The notes beneath the pieces are model-generated. The model was not told where the DNA came from. It saw only the letters and a program-made list of their open reading frames with translations, and did no database searches. The translations under genes and the position numbers were made by a program. From assembly GCA_030849945.1 (NCBI GenBank), contig JAVDKK010000004.1:248001-312000 (forward strand): 64,000 nucleotides of DNA, read 5' to 3'. This document shows, piece after piece, positions 41,347 to 49,833 of this stretch (the stretch's first letter is position 1; every line of letters begins with the position of its first letter). This DNA comes from Schauerella fraxinea. GTDB taxonomy: Bacteria > Pseudomonadota > Gammaproteobacteria > Burkholderiales > Burkholderiaceae_B.

Positions 41347-43257
41347 TCAGTACGCGCCGCCCACCGGGTGACGCGCCACGAAATGGTCAGGACCCACTTG
41401 CACCAGCGGCGCGACCACGGGGTCGTCGCCCAGATTGCGGATCGGGCTGGGGATTTCATCCACGAGCAACGTGCGCTTCAAGTGACGGCGCGCCGGATCG
41501 GCGATCGGCACGGCCGACATGAGTTTCTTGGTGTAGGCGTGTTGCGGATTTTCGAAAATCGCGCGGCGCGGACCGATTTCCACGATCTGGCCCAGATACA
41601 TCACCGCCACGCGATGGCTGATGCGCTCGACCACCGCCATGTCGTGCGAAATGAAGAGGAACGCCACGCCCAGATCGCGTTGCAGATCGATCATGAGGTT
41701 CACGATCTGCGCCTGGATCGACACGTCCAGCGCCGACACGGACTCGTCCGCGATCACGACTTTCGGGTTCAACGCCAGCGCGCGGGCAATACAGATCCGT
41801 TGCCGCTGACCGCCCGAAAATTCGTGCGGATAACGCTGCGCCATCTCCGGCGGCATGCCGACGCGCTCGAGCAACTCGGCCACGCGCTTGCGTGCAACCT
41901 CGCCCTTGGCCACGCCGTGCACCAGAAGCGGCTCCATGATGGAGAAGCCCACGGTGACGCGCGGATCCAGCGACGCGAACGGATCCTGGAACACGAACTG
42001 GATATCGCGGCGCAAGGCCTGCAGTTCGCCGTGCTTGAGTTGCACGATATCGCGGCCACCAAAGCGGATCTCGCCGCCCTGCGAGTCGACCAGGCGCAGC
42101 AGCGAGCGGCCGGTGGTCGATTTGCCGCAACCCGATTCGCCCACCAGGGCCAACGTTTCGCCAGGATAGAGATCGAAGCTGACTTTTTCGACGGCGTGCA
42201 CACGACGTCGCACACGATTCAAAATGCCACCGCGCACATCGAAACGCGTGATGAGATCGCGCACGCTCAGCACCGGCTCGCGGGCCTCGGCGGGCTGCGC
42301 CAGTGGCGTGGGCGCGGCTTCGGCGATGGCCTCTTCCTTGGCCGCGTCGACGACGGCCACAGCCTTGTCGCCAAACAGTTGCACGAGTGGGAAACGCGCC
42401 GGTTTGTCGGTGCCCTGCATCGCGCCCAGCTTGGGCACGGCCGACAGCAACGCCTGCGTGTAGGGGTGCTCCGGACGCGCAAAAATCGTTTCCGACGGGC
42501 CTTCTTCAACCTTGTCGCCGCGGTACATCACGAGCACGCGGTCGGCCACTTCGGCCACCACGCCCATATCGTGCGTGATGAAGATCACGCCCATATTCAT
42601 TTCATCCTGCAATTGACGGATCAACTGCAGAATCTGCGCCTGGATGGTCACGTCCAACGCGGTGGTCGGCTCATCGGCGATCAACAACGCGGGCTTGCAC
42701 GCCAGGGCCATCGCGATCATCACGCGTTGACGCATGCCGCCCGACAACTGATGCGGAAAGCGATCCATGATGGCGCGCGCTTCCGGAATGCGCACCTGTT
42801 CGAGCATGCGCAACGCCTCGGCACGGGCCGCTGCGGCATCCTTGCGTTGATGCAGGCGGATCGACTCGGCAATCTGCTCACCAGCGGTAAACACCGGATT
42901 GAGCGAGGTCATCGGTTCCTGGAAAATCATCGCCATGTCGGCGCCACGCACCCGGCGCATCGCGCGCTGGTTGGCGGCGGTCAGGTCGATGATCTCGTCG
43001 TTGCGGCGCCGCAAGGCGATCTTGCCCGTCAAACGGCCACCGCCGTTTTCGACCAGCCGCATCAGTGCCAGGGAGGTCACCGACTTACCCGAACCCGACT
43101 CGCCGACGATGGCCAGCGTCTCGCCGCGATCGACGTGGAACGACAGATGCCGTACCGCTTCGACCGTGCGCTCGGAGCCCACGAAGCGGACACCCAAGTC
43201 GTCCACCTGGACGACACGGTTCGCGGGGAGCGACGGGGTTTGAATATGTTGGGCCAT
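41347..43257 (-). CDS. gsiA: ABC peptide transporter ATP-binding protein, fused two-domain GsiA-like
   Basis: The 636-residue protein carries two complete ABC ATPase domains in one chain. The first has GESGSGKS near residue 55, LSGGMRQRV and ADEPTTALD. The second has GESGCGKS near residue 370, FSGGQRQRI and ADESVSALD. The fused form is the mark of GsiA, whereas DppD and DppF are separate. Each domain ends with an oligopeptide-transporter extension (PEHPYTQALLSAVP, QHAYTKKLMSAVP). It powers GsiBCD and lies between iaaA and gsiB. Confidence 0.96.
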   Translation of the reverse strand: MAQHIQTPSLPANRVVQVDDLGVRFVGSERTVEAVRHLSFHVDRGETLAIVGESGSGKSVTSLALMRLVENGGGRLTGKIALRRRNDEIIDLTAANQRAMRRVRGADMAMIFQEPMTSLNPVFTAGEQIAESIRLHQRKDAAAARAEALRMLEQVRIPEARAIMDRFPHQLSGGMRQRVMIAMALACKPALLIADEPTTALDVTIQAQILQLIRQLQDEMNMGVIFITHDMGVVAEVADRVLVMYRGDKVEEGPSETIFARPEHPYTQALLSAVPKLGAMQGTDKPARFPLVQLFGDKAVAVVDAAKEEAIAEAAPTPLAQPAEAREPVLSVRDLITRFDVRGGILNRVRRRVHAVEKVSFDLYPGETLALVGESGCGKSTTGRSLLRLVDSQGGEIRFGGRDIVQLKHGELQALRRDIQFVFQDPFASLDPRVTVGFSIMEPLLVHGVAKGEVARKRVAELLERVGMPPEMAQRYPHEFSGGQRQRICIARALALNPKVVIADESVSALDVSIQAQIVNLMIDLQRDLGVAFLFISHDMAVVERISHRVAVMYLGQIVEIGPRRAIFENPQHAYTKKLMSAVPIADPARRHLKRTLLVDEIPSPIRNLGDDPVVAPLVQVGPDHFVARHPVGGAY

Positions 43258-43297
43258 GCTGTGAGAAAACCTTTAACGACTGCTTCTAAGTAAACGC

Positions 43298-44272
43298 TTA
43301 TCGATAGATGGCGGTAACCGGCTTCTCGCCGACCCGCGCATAACCGCGATACATCCCTTCGGTGTTGAACGGCAACACCACATTGCCCGCGGCGTCGACC
43401 GCGATCAAACCGCCCTTGCCGTCGATCGTGGGCAATTTGTCGTGCACCACGCTATCGGCGGCTGCCGCCAACGTGGCGCCGCCATATTCCATCTGGGCCG
43501 ACACGTCGTAGGCCGCCACCATGCGAATGAACATCTCGCCGGTACCGGTGGTCGACACCGCGCACGTGCGGTTGTTCGCATAGCAGCCGGCGCCGATCAT
43601 CGGCGCATCGCCCACGCGGCCCACTTGCTTGTTGGTCACCCCGCCAGTGGAGGTCGCCGCAGCCAGGTTGCCCTGCGCGTCCACAGCCACGGCGCCTACC
43701 GTGCCGAACTTGCGATCGGGATCGATCGGCTCAGGCGCACGTTGCACACCCGCTACCATGGCCTGACCATCGTGGTCGAGCACGGCAGCATCGGGATGCT
43801 CGGCCTGCACGCGCAGCAATTGCTCGCGGCGGGCATCGGTCGAGAAATAGCTGGGATCGACGATGTCCAGGCCCTGTGCGCGGGCGAAGGCTTCGGCGCC
43901 CTCACCCACGAAAAAGACGTGTTTGCTATCGGTCATCACGCGGCGGGCCGCCAGAATCGGATTGCGCACGCAGTTCACATTGGCGATCGCACCGGAGCGC
44001 AACGTGGCGCCATCCATGATGGAGGCGTCGAGCTCGTGAGTGCCGGCACTGGTGAACACCGCGCCGTGCCCGGCATTGAACAAGGGGCAATCTTCCAACC
44101 GGGTCACGGCTTCGGTGACGGCATCCAGCGCGCTGCCGCCCTGGGCGAGCACGGCCTGCGCGGCCACGAGAATGCCGTCCAGCGCGGACAGATACTCAGC
44201 TTCTTTTTCGGGCGACATCGCCGCGCGCGACATGGCGCCGGCGCCGCCATGAATGGCAATTACGGGTTGCAT
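43298..44272 (-). CDS. iaaA: isoaspartyl peptidase/L-asparaginase
   Basis: The 324-residue Ntn hydrolase cleaves itself before Thr191 in KFGTVGAVAVD, which becomes the nucleophile of the beta chain. It removes beta-aspartyl residues from isopeptides and can hydrolyse asparagine. Other landmarks are VIAIHGGAGAMSR at the start, NAGHGAVFTSAGTHELDASIMDG, and GVTNKQVGRVGDAPMIGAGCYA. Its ATG overlaps the stop of the RpiR-type regulator gene (TGATG). In E. coli the same gene precedes gsiABCD, so the five-gene block is conserved. Confidence 0.96.
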   Translation of the reverse strand: MQPVIAIHGGAGAMSRAAMSPEKEAEYLSALDGILVAAQAVLAQGGSALDAVTEAVTRLEDCPLFNAGHGAVFTSAGTHELDASIMDGATLRSGAIANVNCVRNPILAARRVMTDSKHVFFVGEGAEAFARAQGLDIVDPSYFSTDARREQLLRVQAEHPDAAVLDHDGQAMVAGVQRAPEPIDPDRKFGTVGAVAVDAQGNLAAATSTGGVTNKQVGRVGDAPMIGAGCYANNRTCAVSTTGTGEMFIRMVAAYDVSAQMEYGGATLAAAADSVVHDKLPTIDGKGGLIAVDAAGNVVLPFNTEGMYRGYARVGEKPVTAIYR

Positions 44273-45168
44273 CAACGTTTTCCTGATTCTGCGCCGTGGA
44301 ACAGCCACGGCATGACGGATTGGGTCACACCCATCGCGGCGGCGACTGAATCCTTGGCGCGATAGGCAACGGCTGCGCTCAAGCCTTCGATCAGGCCAAG
44401 TGCAGCGGTTTCGGAACTGGACGAGAGTTGTCGGCTCGTCTGGGCATACAGTGCCACCGTAGCGGTGGGCGCCAGGGGCGACGTCGGCGAATCGGTCAGC
44501 ACAAGCACGGGCACGCCGTTCTTCTGCGCCGCGCGCGCCAACGTGACCGTGTCGGCCAGATAGCGGGGAAATGCGATCGCGATCAACAAATCGCGCGATG
44601 ACATCCGCGACATCTGCCGTGCCGCATGCGACACGCCGCCGGGGCCGGAGAGCAGCTCGACAGTGCGGCAATGCATGCACAAGCCACGCTGCAACAGGCC
44701 GGACAAAAACCCGCTGGCACCGAAACCGATCACAAAGACGCGCTCGGCGTCGAGCACGGCCGTGACGGCGCGCTCACACGCATCGGCGTCCAGCGACTGC
44801 AGCGTGCGCTGGGCGTTACGGATATCTTCTTCGAGTGTGGCGGCGAACACCTGCACCGCAGACGCCGAGGTGGACGACGCCAACTCGGTGCGCAGCTTTT
44901 CGACCGGCGCCAACGCGGCTTCGAACCCACGGGCCAACTCGGAGCGAAACTGCGGATAACCGGGCAAGTCGAGGGCGCGAGCGAAACGATTGGCCGTGGC
45001 GATCGACACGCCAACCGCCGTGGCGAATTCGTCGATTGTCATCGTGGCGACCCGAAACGGGTGCGCCAATACATATTCCGCCATCCGATGCTGGGTGCTG
45101 CTCATCCCCGCTTGCGCACGCGCAATACGGTCGGAAATGGTGATCGGTGGGGTGACAACGGCGGACAT
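44272..45168 (-). CDS. RpiR/MurR family regulator with SIS domain
   Basis: The 298-residue regulator has an N-terminal RpiR-type HTH (residues about 10-85, RIARAQAGMSSTQHRMAEYVL, VSIATANRFARALDLPGY) and a SIS sugar-phosphate-binding domain (about 130-265, VFVIGFGASGFLSGLLQ, LLIAIAFPRYLADTV). SIS regulators commonly sense phosphosugars or MurNAc 6-phosphate. It is the first gene of the peptide-scavenging operon and overlaps iaaA, so it probably regulates the operon and itself. A muropeptide-linked signal is an attractive but unproved idea. Confidence 0.93.
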   Translation of the reverse strand: MSAVVTPPITISDRIARAQAGMSSTQHRMAEYVLAHPFRVATMTIDEFATAVGVSIATANRFARALDLPGYPQFRSELARGFEAALAPVEKLRTELASSTSASAVQVFAATLEEDIRNAQRTLQSLDADACERAVTAVLDAERVFVIGFGASGFLSGLLQRGLCMHCRTVELLSGPGGVSHAARQMSRMSSRDLLIAIAFPRYLADTVTLARAAQKNGVPVLVLTDSPTSPLAPTATVALYAQTSRQLSSSSETAALGLIEGLSAAVAYRAKDSVAAAMGVTQSVMPWLFHGAESGKR

Positions 45169-45260
45169 GGTGCGACGGCAGGCGTCTGAAAATGAATTTA
45201 CATGGCGATTTTAAGCAAGAAAAGAAATTTTCATTCCTAGGACAAACCCGTATATCCCGG

Positions 45261-46211
45261 TCAGATCCGGAAATGGCGCGCCAAGGCACCTGCCAGCATC
45301 TCAGCCGCAGGCATCTGGGCCGCGCCGGACGATCGGAGCAGCACCACTTCATGGCGCGCAATCGCCGGCAGTTCGGTCAGTACCCGCATGCGGGCAGTGA
45401 CGCGGGACCGATCCACCACACTGATACCCAAGCCCACTTCCACACAGGTTTCGATGGCCTGGCTCGACGGACTCGCCAACACCACCCGCCAGGCACGACC
45501 GGCCTGGTCCAGGCTGTCGGTCATTGCCGTCCCATAGGGGCACCCCACGGCGTGCAGCGCCAAAGGCAAGGGATCGTCCAGAGGGGCGAGCCGCGACGCC
45601 CCGCACACCCACACAGGCTGAACCGACGCCAGCAGTGGCACGTCTTCGGGCTCGGGCGAGGCGCGACCGGTGCTCTGAGGGATGCCCTGTTGGCCAGCCA
45701 GATGTTGTGCATCGTCATCGCCGACGGCCCGTTGTTGTAGATGGTCGTCGGCGACGACCCGTCGCGCGGTAACGGCCATATGCAAGCGCTTTCGGGCAAT
45801 CTGATCGCGCAATGTGCCGCTGGGCGCTGTGGTGACGTCCAATACCACGTTCGGCCACGCCGCTGCGAAGCCGGGGAGAATGTCGCGAATCACATGGGCC
45901 GCATATTCGTCGGGCACCCCAAAACGCACGCGCCCGGCAACCTCGGCGCCAAACAACGCCCCCAGCGCCCGGTCGTGCGCCTGCAGCACTTGGGCCGCAT
46001 GCTGAGTAAACCGCTCGCCCAATGGGGTGAGCGTGACGGATTGATTGTCGCGATCGAGCAACCGACCGCCCGCAATGGCCTCCAGTCGCTGAACATGCAC
46101 GCTTACCGCCGCAGGACTCTTATGCACCTGCTCGGCAGCGGCGCGAAATTGGCCCAGGCGCGCGACCGCCTGAAACGTGCGCAGCAACTCGATATCCAGG
46201 GTTCGATTCAT
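45261..46211 (-). CDS. LysR family regulator with an internal insert
   Basis: The 316-residue regulator has a standard HTH (residues 4-62, DIELLRTFQAVARLGQFRAAAEQV, PAAVSVHVQRLEAI). In the effector domain the strand LHMAVTAR is followed by about 30 residues rich in Asp, Gln and Pro (VVADDHLQQRAVGDDDAQ and onward) before VPLLASVQPVWVCG. Relatives have only a short loop there. AAGGA six bases before the ATG sets the start. It is divergent from a DMT exporter and probably controls it. Confidence 0.88.
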   Translation of the reverse strand: MNRTLDIELLRTFQAVARLGQFRAAAEQVHKSPAAVSVHVQRLEAIAGGRLLDRDNQSVTLTPLGERFTQHAAQVLQAHDRALGALFGAEVAGRVRFGVPDEYAAHVIRDILPGFAAAWPNVVLDVTTAPSGTLRDQIARKRLHMAVTARRVVADDHLQQRAVGDDDAQHLAGQQGIPQSTGRASPEPEDVPLLASVQPVWVCGASRLAPLDDPLPLALHAVGCPYGTAMTDSLDQAGRAWRVVLASPSSQAIETCVEVGLGISVVDRSRVTARMRVLTELPAIARHEVVLLRSSGAAQMPAAEMLAGALARHFRI

Positions 46212-46241
46212 GAAGGGTCCTTTGCGCAATGTCGAGCCGTT

Positions 46242-46252
46242 AAAAAAAAAAA
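46242..46252. repeat. homopolymeric A11/T11 tract upstream of the LysR gene
   Basis: Eleven A residues on the plus strand (T in the LysR leader) lie 31 bases before the LysR start. Tracts of this length are rare in GC-rich DNA and prone to slippage. It could make expression of the regulator phase-variable. Confidence 0.6.
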
Positions 46253-46394
46253 GCACTTTCGGGAAAATGGCACAGGCGACCACCGGAATACGACACGGCC
46301 GTTGGCTTCCAACACCCAGCAATGGGCGCCGTGCTCAGCGACTCAGCCCAAACCGGTAGTTTACGTTCACTGAACTACCCATCCAATAGGTTTT

Positions 46395-46407
46395 GATTTA
46401 TTAAATC
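46395..46407. promoter_or_regulatory. candidate LysR operator before the DMT exporter
   Basis: GATTTA-T-TAAATC is a perfect six-pair dyad, AT-rich in GC-rich surroundings, 39 bases before the exporter ATG and in the divergent gap shared with the LysR gene. T-N11-A spacing is met. Confidence 0.45.
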
Positions 46408-46446
46408 GCGCCGCCGGTCTACCGTCAAGGCTCTACTGGAGACGAC

Positions 46447-47394
46447 ATGACCGCAACTGCCTCGCACGCTCCGCCGCACGGCCACGCCAAGCGGCCCGCT
46501 TCACGGCTGCATCGCTTGATCGATACGTTGCCATTGCTTGTTCTGGAAGCCGGGCTGATTCTCGCCTGGAGCTCAGGCTTCATCGGGATGCGATTCACTA
46601 CCGATCACGCGCCGGTGTTTACCGTTTTGCTGTGGCGTTGCGTGCTGGTCGGGATCGTCTTGCTACCTTGGGTGATCCGCAGCCTGCGGGCGGCCCCCGC
46701 CTCGGTAATGCTGCATCACGCAGGCATTGGCTTGCTTTCGATGACGCTCTATCTCGCCTGTGTGGCACGCGCGATCGAACTTGGCGTGTCGTCCGGATTT
46801 GCCGCCCTTATCGCCGACCTGATGCCGATCGGTACGGCATTGCTGGCCACGATCGTCTTCCGCGCGCGCCTGAACGCCCGCGTTTGGGCAGGGCTGGCCA
46901 TCGGCTTGGTGGGGGTGGTGATCGTCGGGCACGACGTGCTGGCCCTGGGCGACGCGCCGCTATGGGCGTATGCCCTGCCCTTCGTCAGCATGCTTGCGCT
47001 CGCCGTCGCAACCGTGTGGCAAAAGCGCACGCAGCACGCGCATGCGCTGGGCTTGTTGCCGACGCTGTGGGTGCAATGCGTGATTTCGGGCGTGGCCTTC
47101 GGTGCCGTGGCGGCGTACGACGGACAACTCATGCCAGTGCTCACACCAGGCTTTGCAGGGGCCACCCTGTGGATGGCACTGCCAGCCACGCTCGGCGGCT
47201 ACGGCCTCTACTGGATTTGCCTACGCCGGTCGTCGCCCACACGCGTGGCCAGCGTGCTTTATCTGAGCCCGGGCGCCACCGTCATCTGGGCGTGGGCCAT
47301 GTTCGGCGAGCCGCTTTCGTGGCTCAGCGCCGCCGGCGTGGCAATCTCGGCAGCCGGCGTATGGCTGGTTATCCGCGCCACACCTGAGGCTTAA
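46447..47394 (+). CDS. EamA/DMT family transporter
   Basis: The 315-residue protein has ten predicted membrane helices arranged as two EamA repeats, with PLLVLEAGLILAWSSGFIGMRF opening the first and AYALPFVSMLALAVATVW the second. The final helix pair includes YLSPGATVIWAWAMFGEPLSW, the usual end of EamA domains. Such carriers export amino acids, nucleobases or other metabolites. GGAG precedes the ATG. The divergent LysR gene implies induced expression. Confidence 0.93.
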   Translation: MTATASHAPPHGHAKRPASRLHRLIDTLPLLVLEAGLILAWSSGFIGMRFTTDHAPVFTVLLWRCVLVGIVLLPWVIRSLRAAPASVMLHHAGIGLLSMTLYLACVARAIELGVSSGFAALIADLMPIGTALLATIVFRARLNARVWAGLAIGLVGVVIVGHDVLALGDAPLWAYALPFVSMLALAVATVWQKRTQHAHALGLLPTLWVQCVISGVAFGAVAAYDGQLMPVLTPGFAGATLWMALPATLGGYGLYWICLRRSSPTRVASVLYLSPGATVIWAWAMFGEPLSWLSAAGVAISAAGVWLVIRATPEA

Positions 47395-47451
47395 AGTAGA
47401 CGGCTAGACCGCAGCGGCTACACCGCAGCGGCCGCAGCGCAGCGAGCGCAT

Positions 47452-47535
47452 TGCAGCGGGCGCATCGAAGCGAGCGCATTGCAGCGGGCGCATCGAAGCG
47501 AGCGCACCGCAGCGGGTGCAGCACCTGTCACGATG
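47452..47535. repeat. 14-bp direct repeat array, six copies
   Basis: Alternating units GCGAGCGCATTGCA and GCGGGCGCATCGAA follow each other exactly from 47452, with the last two copies diverged. Further CCGCAGCGG-type motifs lie in the 45 bases before. It lies in the gap between the converging DMT and ybhN-like genes. The array is non-coding. Confidence 0.8.
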
Positions 47536-47630
47536 TCGTGCCGCAACCGCCGCAATGTCAGCCGTAGCGGCGTGCCGATTTAGAGGTGAGCGGGCAATCG
47601 GGATGCGATCCTGATGCCCTCAAGCGCGCG

Positions 47631-48632
47631 TTACGCCTCAGCGGCTTTAACTGAAGCGTTCGCGCGGCGATGCGAGGCTTCCAGCGCCACATAACCCAAG
47701 GTCGCGATCAGCAACGGTGCCAGATAGTAGATGGCTCGATACACCACCAGCGCGCCGATCAACTGCGAACTGGGAATCTTGGGCGAGAGGAACGCCACAA
47801 ACACGGCTTCGATCACGCCGATGCCGCCCGGCACATGCGCCAAAGCGCCCGCCATGCCACTCAGCAGAAACACGCCCAACACCAGCCAATAGTCGGCCCG
47901 TTCCTCGAGCAGGATCCAAATGATGCAGCCGATGCTGGCCCAACTTGCGATCGCCAGCGCGTTTTGCACGACAGCGATCCGGAAGGACGGCAACTCGATA
48001 TCGTGGCCCTTGATCGTCCATTTCTTGCGCTTGGACAAGCCGCACATGGCGATGTACGCCACGCCCGCCAACACCATGGCACCGCCAATCAGGCGCAACG
48101 CTCCGGTGCCGATTTCCCAGCCCTTGGGCGCTTGCAACAGGCCGGAAGCGAAGATCGCACCCGCCAATAGGCAATAGCCGATCCAATTGGTGGCCAGGCT
48201 CAAGCCGAGGATGCGCGTGATCACGCCGTTCTTCAAGCCCAGCTTCGAATACAGGCGATATCGAAACCCGACCCCGCCAATAAACGAACCCAGGCTCAAA
48301 TTGAACGCATAACTGATCGCACAAACAGACAGCACTTTCCAGTTTGCCAGCTCATGCCGCGTATACCACTTGCCCACCAGATCGTAAGTCGAGTAAAGCA
48401 TGTAGCTCAACAGCGCGCAGGCGCTGGCCAAGCCAAGCACACTCCACTTGGTGTCGTGAATGGCTTTGACGACTTCGTCCCATTTGACCTCGCGGGCGAG
48501 CATGACCAGAAACACCACCACGCAGCCGACGAAGATCCACATCAGGATCTTTTTGATCAGCGGCCAGTTGCGAACGGTCCACGCCCACGCGCCCTTTTTA
48601 TCCGACGGTTTCGCGTTCGCGCTGCTGCTCAT
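47631..48632 (-). CDS. YbhN-like (UPF0104/LPG synthase TM-region) membrane protein
   Basis: The 333-residue protein has about eight membrane helices, a Lys/Trp-rich N-terminus, and the conserved stretches YAFNLSLGSFIGGVGFRYRLYSKLG, GLSLATNWIGYCLLAG and HVPGGIGVIEAVFV. These are the features of the flippase-like domain of the UPF0104 family, which includes YbhN. The E. coli ybhP-ybhO(clsB)-ybhN operon has the same three genes in the same order. It is therefore likely to take part in phospholipid handling with the cardiolipin synthase. Its start lies 35 bases inside the clsB 3' end. Confidence 0.92.
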   Translation of the reverse strand: MSSSANAKPSDKKGAWAWTVRNWPLIKKILMWIFVGCVVVFLVMLAREVKWDEVVKAIHDTKWSVLGLASACALLSYMLYSTYDLVGKWYTRHELANWKVLSVCAISYAFNLSLGSFIGGVGFRYRLYSKLGLKNGVITRILGLSLATNWIGYCLLAGAIFASGLLQAPKGWEIGTGALRLIGGAMVLAGVAYIAMCGLSKRKKWTIKGHDIELPSFRIAVVQNALAIASWASIGCIIWILLEERADYWLVLGVFLLSGMAGALAHVPGGIGVIEAVFVAFLSPKIPSSQLIGALVVYRAIYYLAPLLIATLGYVALEASHRRANASVKAAEA

Positions 48633-49833
48633 GACTTAATTCCTGTACGGGAGGCTCTGCAGTGGTCAAGGTGACCTTATGCGTCGGCAACATGCTTACC
48701 CAGGCGGGGAAGCGGCGCAAAAAGTGAAAAACGATCACACCGATAAAGGTGCGGTAGATCTTGCGGCGGGGCCGCTCATTCGGCTTGATCTGCTTGCAGT
48801 GGTTGTCGATCAACTTCTGCAGATTGTCGTGCAGCACGCGATTGAAGGCGGCGTCGCGAATCATGACGTTGGCTTCCAGGTTGAGCGATAGGCTCAACGG
48901 ATCCAGGTTGCTCGAACCCACCGTCGACCACTCATCGTCGGCAATCGCGACCTTGCCATGCAACGGTCGTTGGCAATATTCGAAGATCTGCACACCCGCC
49001 GACAACAGATAATCGTAGAGCATCGACGCGGCAAGCTTGGCGATCGGCATATCCGGCTCGCCTTGCAGAATCAAGCGTACCCGCACGCCTCGCTTGGCCG
49101 CGCGGCGCAAATCGCGCAGCAGCCGGTAACCCGGGAAGAAATAGGCATTGGCCAGCAGAATCTCTGATTTTGCGGCGCGAATGGCGATACGGTAGTGCTG
49201 CTCGATATCGGTGGGATGGTCGACGTTATCGCGCGTTACCAGCGCGGCCGACGCGGTGCCGTTCTCGCCCAACGGCAGCGACTTCAGGCGCTTGCCACGG
49301 CGTTGCCACCAACGTTTGGGCTTGACGGGCGCCAACGCTTTGCGCACGAACTCATGAATATCGTCGACCACCGGACCGCGAATTTCGACCGCGTAATCCT
49401 GTTTCGCCTCGGGGCCGAATTCGGCCAGATGATCCAGGCCGTAATTGATCCCGCCTACGAAGGCAATGTCACCGTCGATCACGACGATCTTGCGATGCAT
49501 GCGACGCACGGGATTCGTACGCACGCCAAACAGCCGCGAGGTGGGATCGAAAACGTGGAAGCTGACGCCAGCCGCCGTCATGCCGTCGATGAATGCAGGC
49601 GTCAGATCGGCCGAGCCCCAACCGTCCACCAGCATATCCACACGCACACCGCGCTCGGCCGCGAAAATCACGGCAGCACGCAGCTCCTGACCCACCTTGT
49701 CATCGAACAAGATGAAGGTCTCGAGCATGACCTCCTTCTTCGCTTCGCGAATCGCTTCGAAAACGCGGGGGTAGAACTCCTCGCCGTTCTCCAATAACCG
49801 AAAGGCATTGCCTTTCGTCCAATGCGCACTCAT
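48598..49833 (-). CDS. clsB: cardiolipin synthase B-like phospholipase D family protein
   Basis: The 411-residue protein carries the two HKD motifs of the phospholipase D superfamily, H113-x-K115-x4-D120 in MHRKIVVIDGD and H292-x-K294-x4-D299 in LHGKVAIADDEW, each followed by a Gly-Gly or Gly-Ser-Ser stretch. ClsB forms cardiolipin from two phosphatidylglycerols and is peripheral or weakly membrane bound. The ATG used overlaps the ybhP-like stop (ATGA), which argues against the longer frame. ybhP- and ybhN-like neighbours support the name. Confidence 0.94.
   Translation of the reverse strand: MSAHWTKGNAFRLLENGEEFYPRVFEAIREAKKEVMLETFILFDDKVGQELRAAVIFAAERGVRVDMLVDGWGSADLTPAFIDGMTAAGVSFHVFDPTSRLFGVRTNPVRRMHRKIVVIDGDIAFVGGINYGLDHLAEFGPEAKQDYAVEIRGPVVDDIHEFVRKALAPVKPKRWWQRRGKRLKSLPLGENGTASAALVTRDNVDHPTDIEQHYRIAIRAAKSEILLANAYFFPGYRLLRDLRRAAKRGVRVRLILQGEPDMPIAKLAASMLYDYLLSAGVQIFEYCQRPLHGKVAIADDEWSTVGSSNLDPLSLSLNLEANVMIRDAAFNRVLHDNLQKLIDNHCKQIKPNERPRRKIYRTFIGVIVFHFLRRFPAWVSMLPTHKVTLTTAEPPVQELSHEQQRERETVG

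Noticed and set aside
41269..43293. 674-codon plus-strand frame opposite the gsiA-type gene
   Set aside because: It is fully antisense to a gene with complete ABC ATPase motifs. The His/Arg/Gln-rich composition is that of a shadow frame.
47452..47535. Possible CRISPR array
   Set aside because: Units are contiguous with no spacers, the period is 14 bp, and no cas gene is near. The same holds for the 8-, 15-, 24- and 36-bp arrays.
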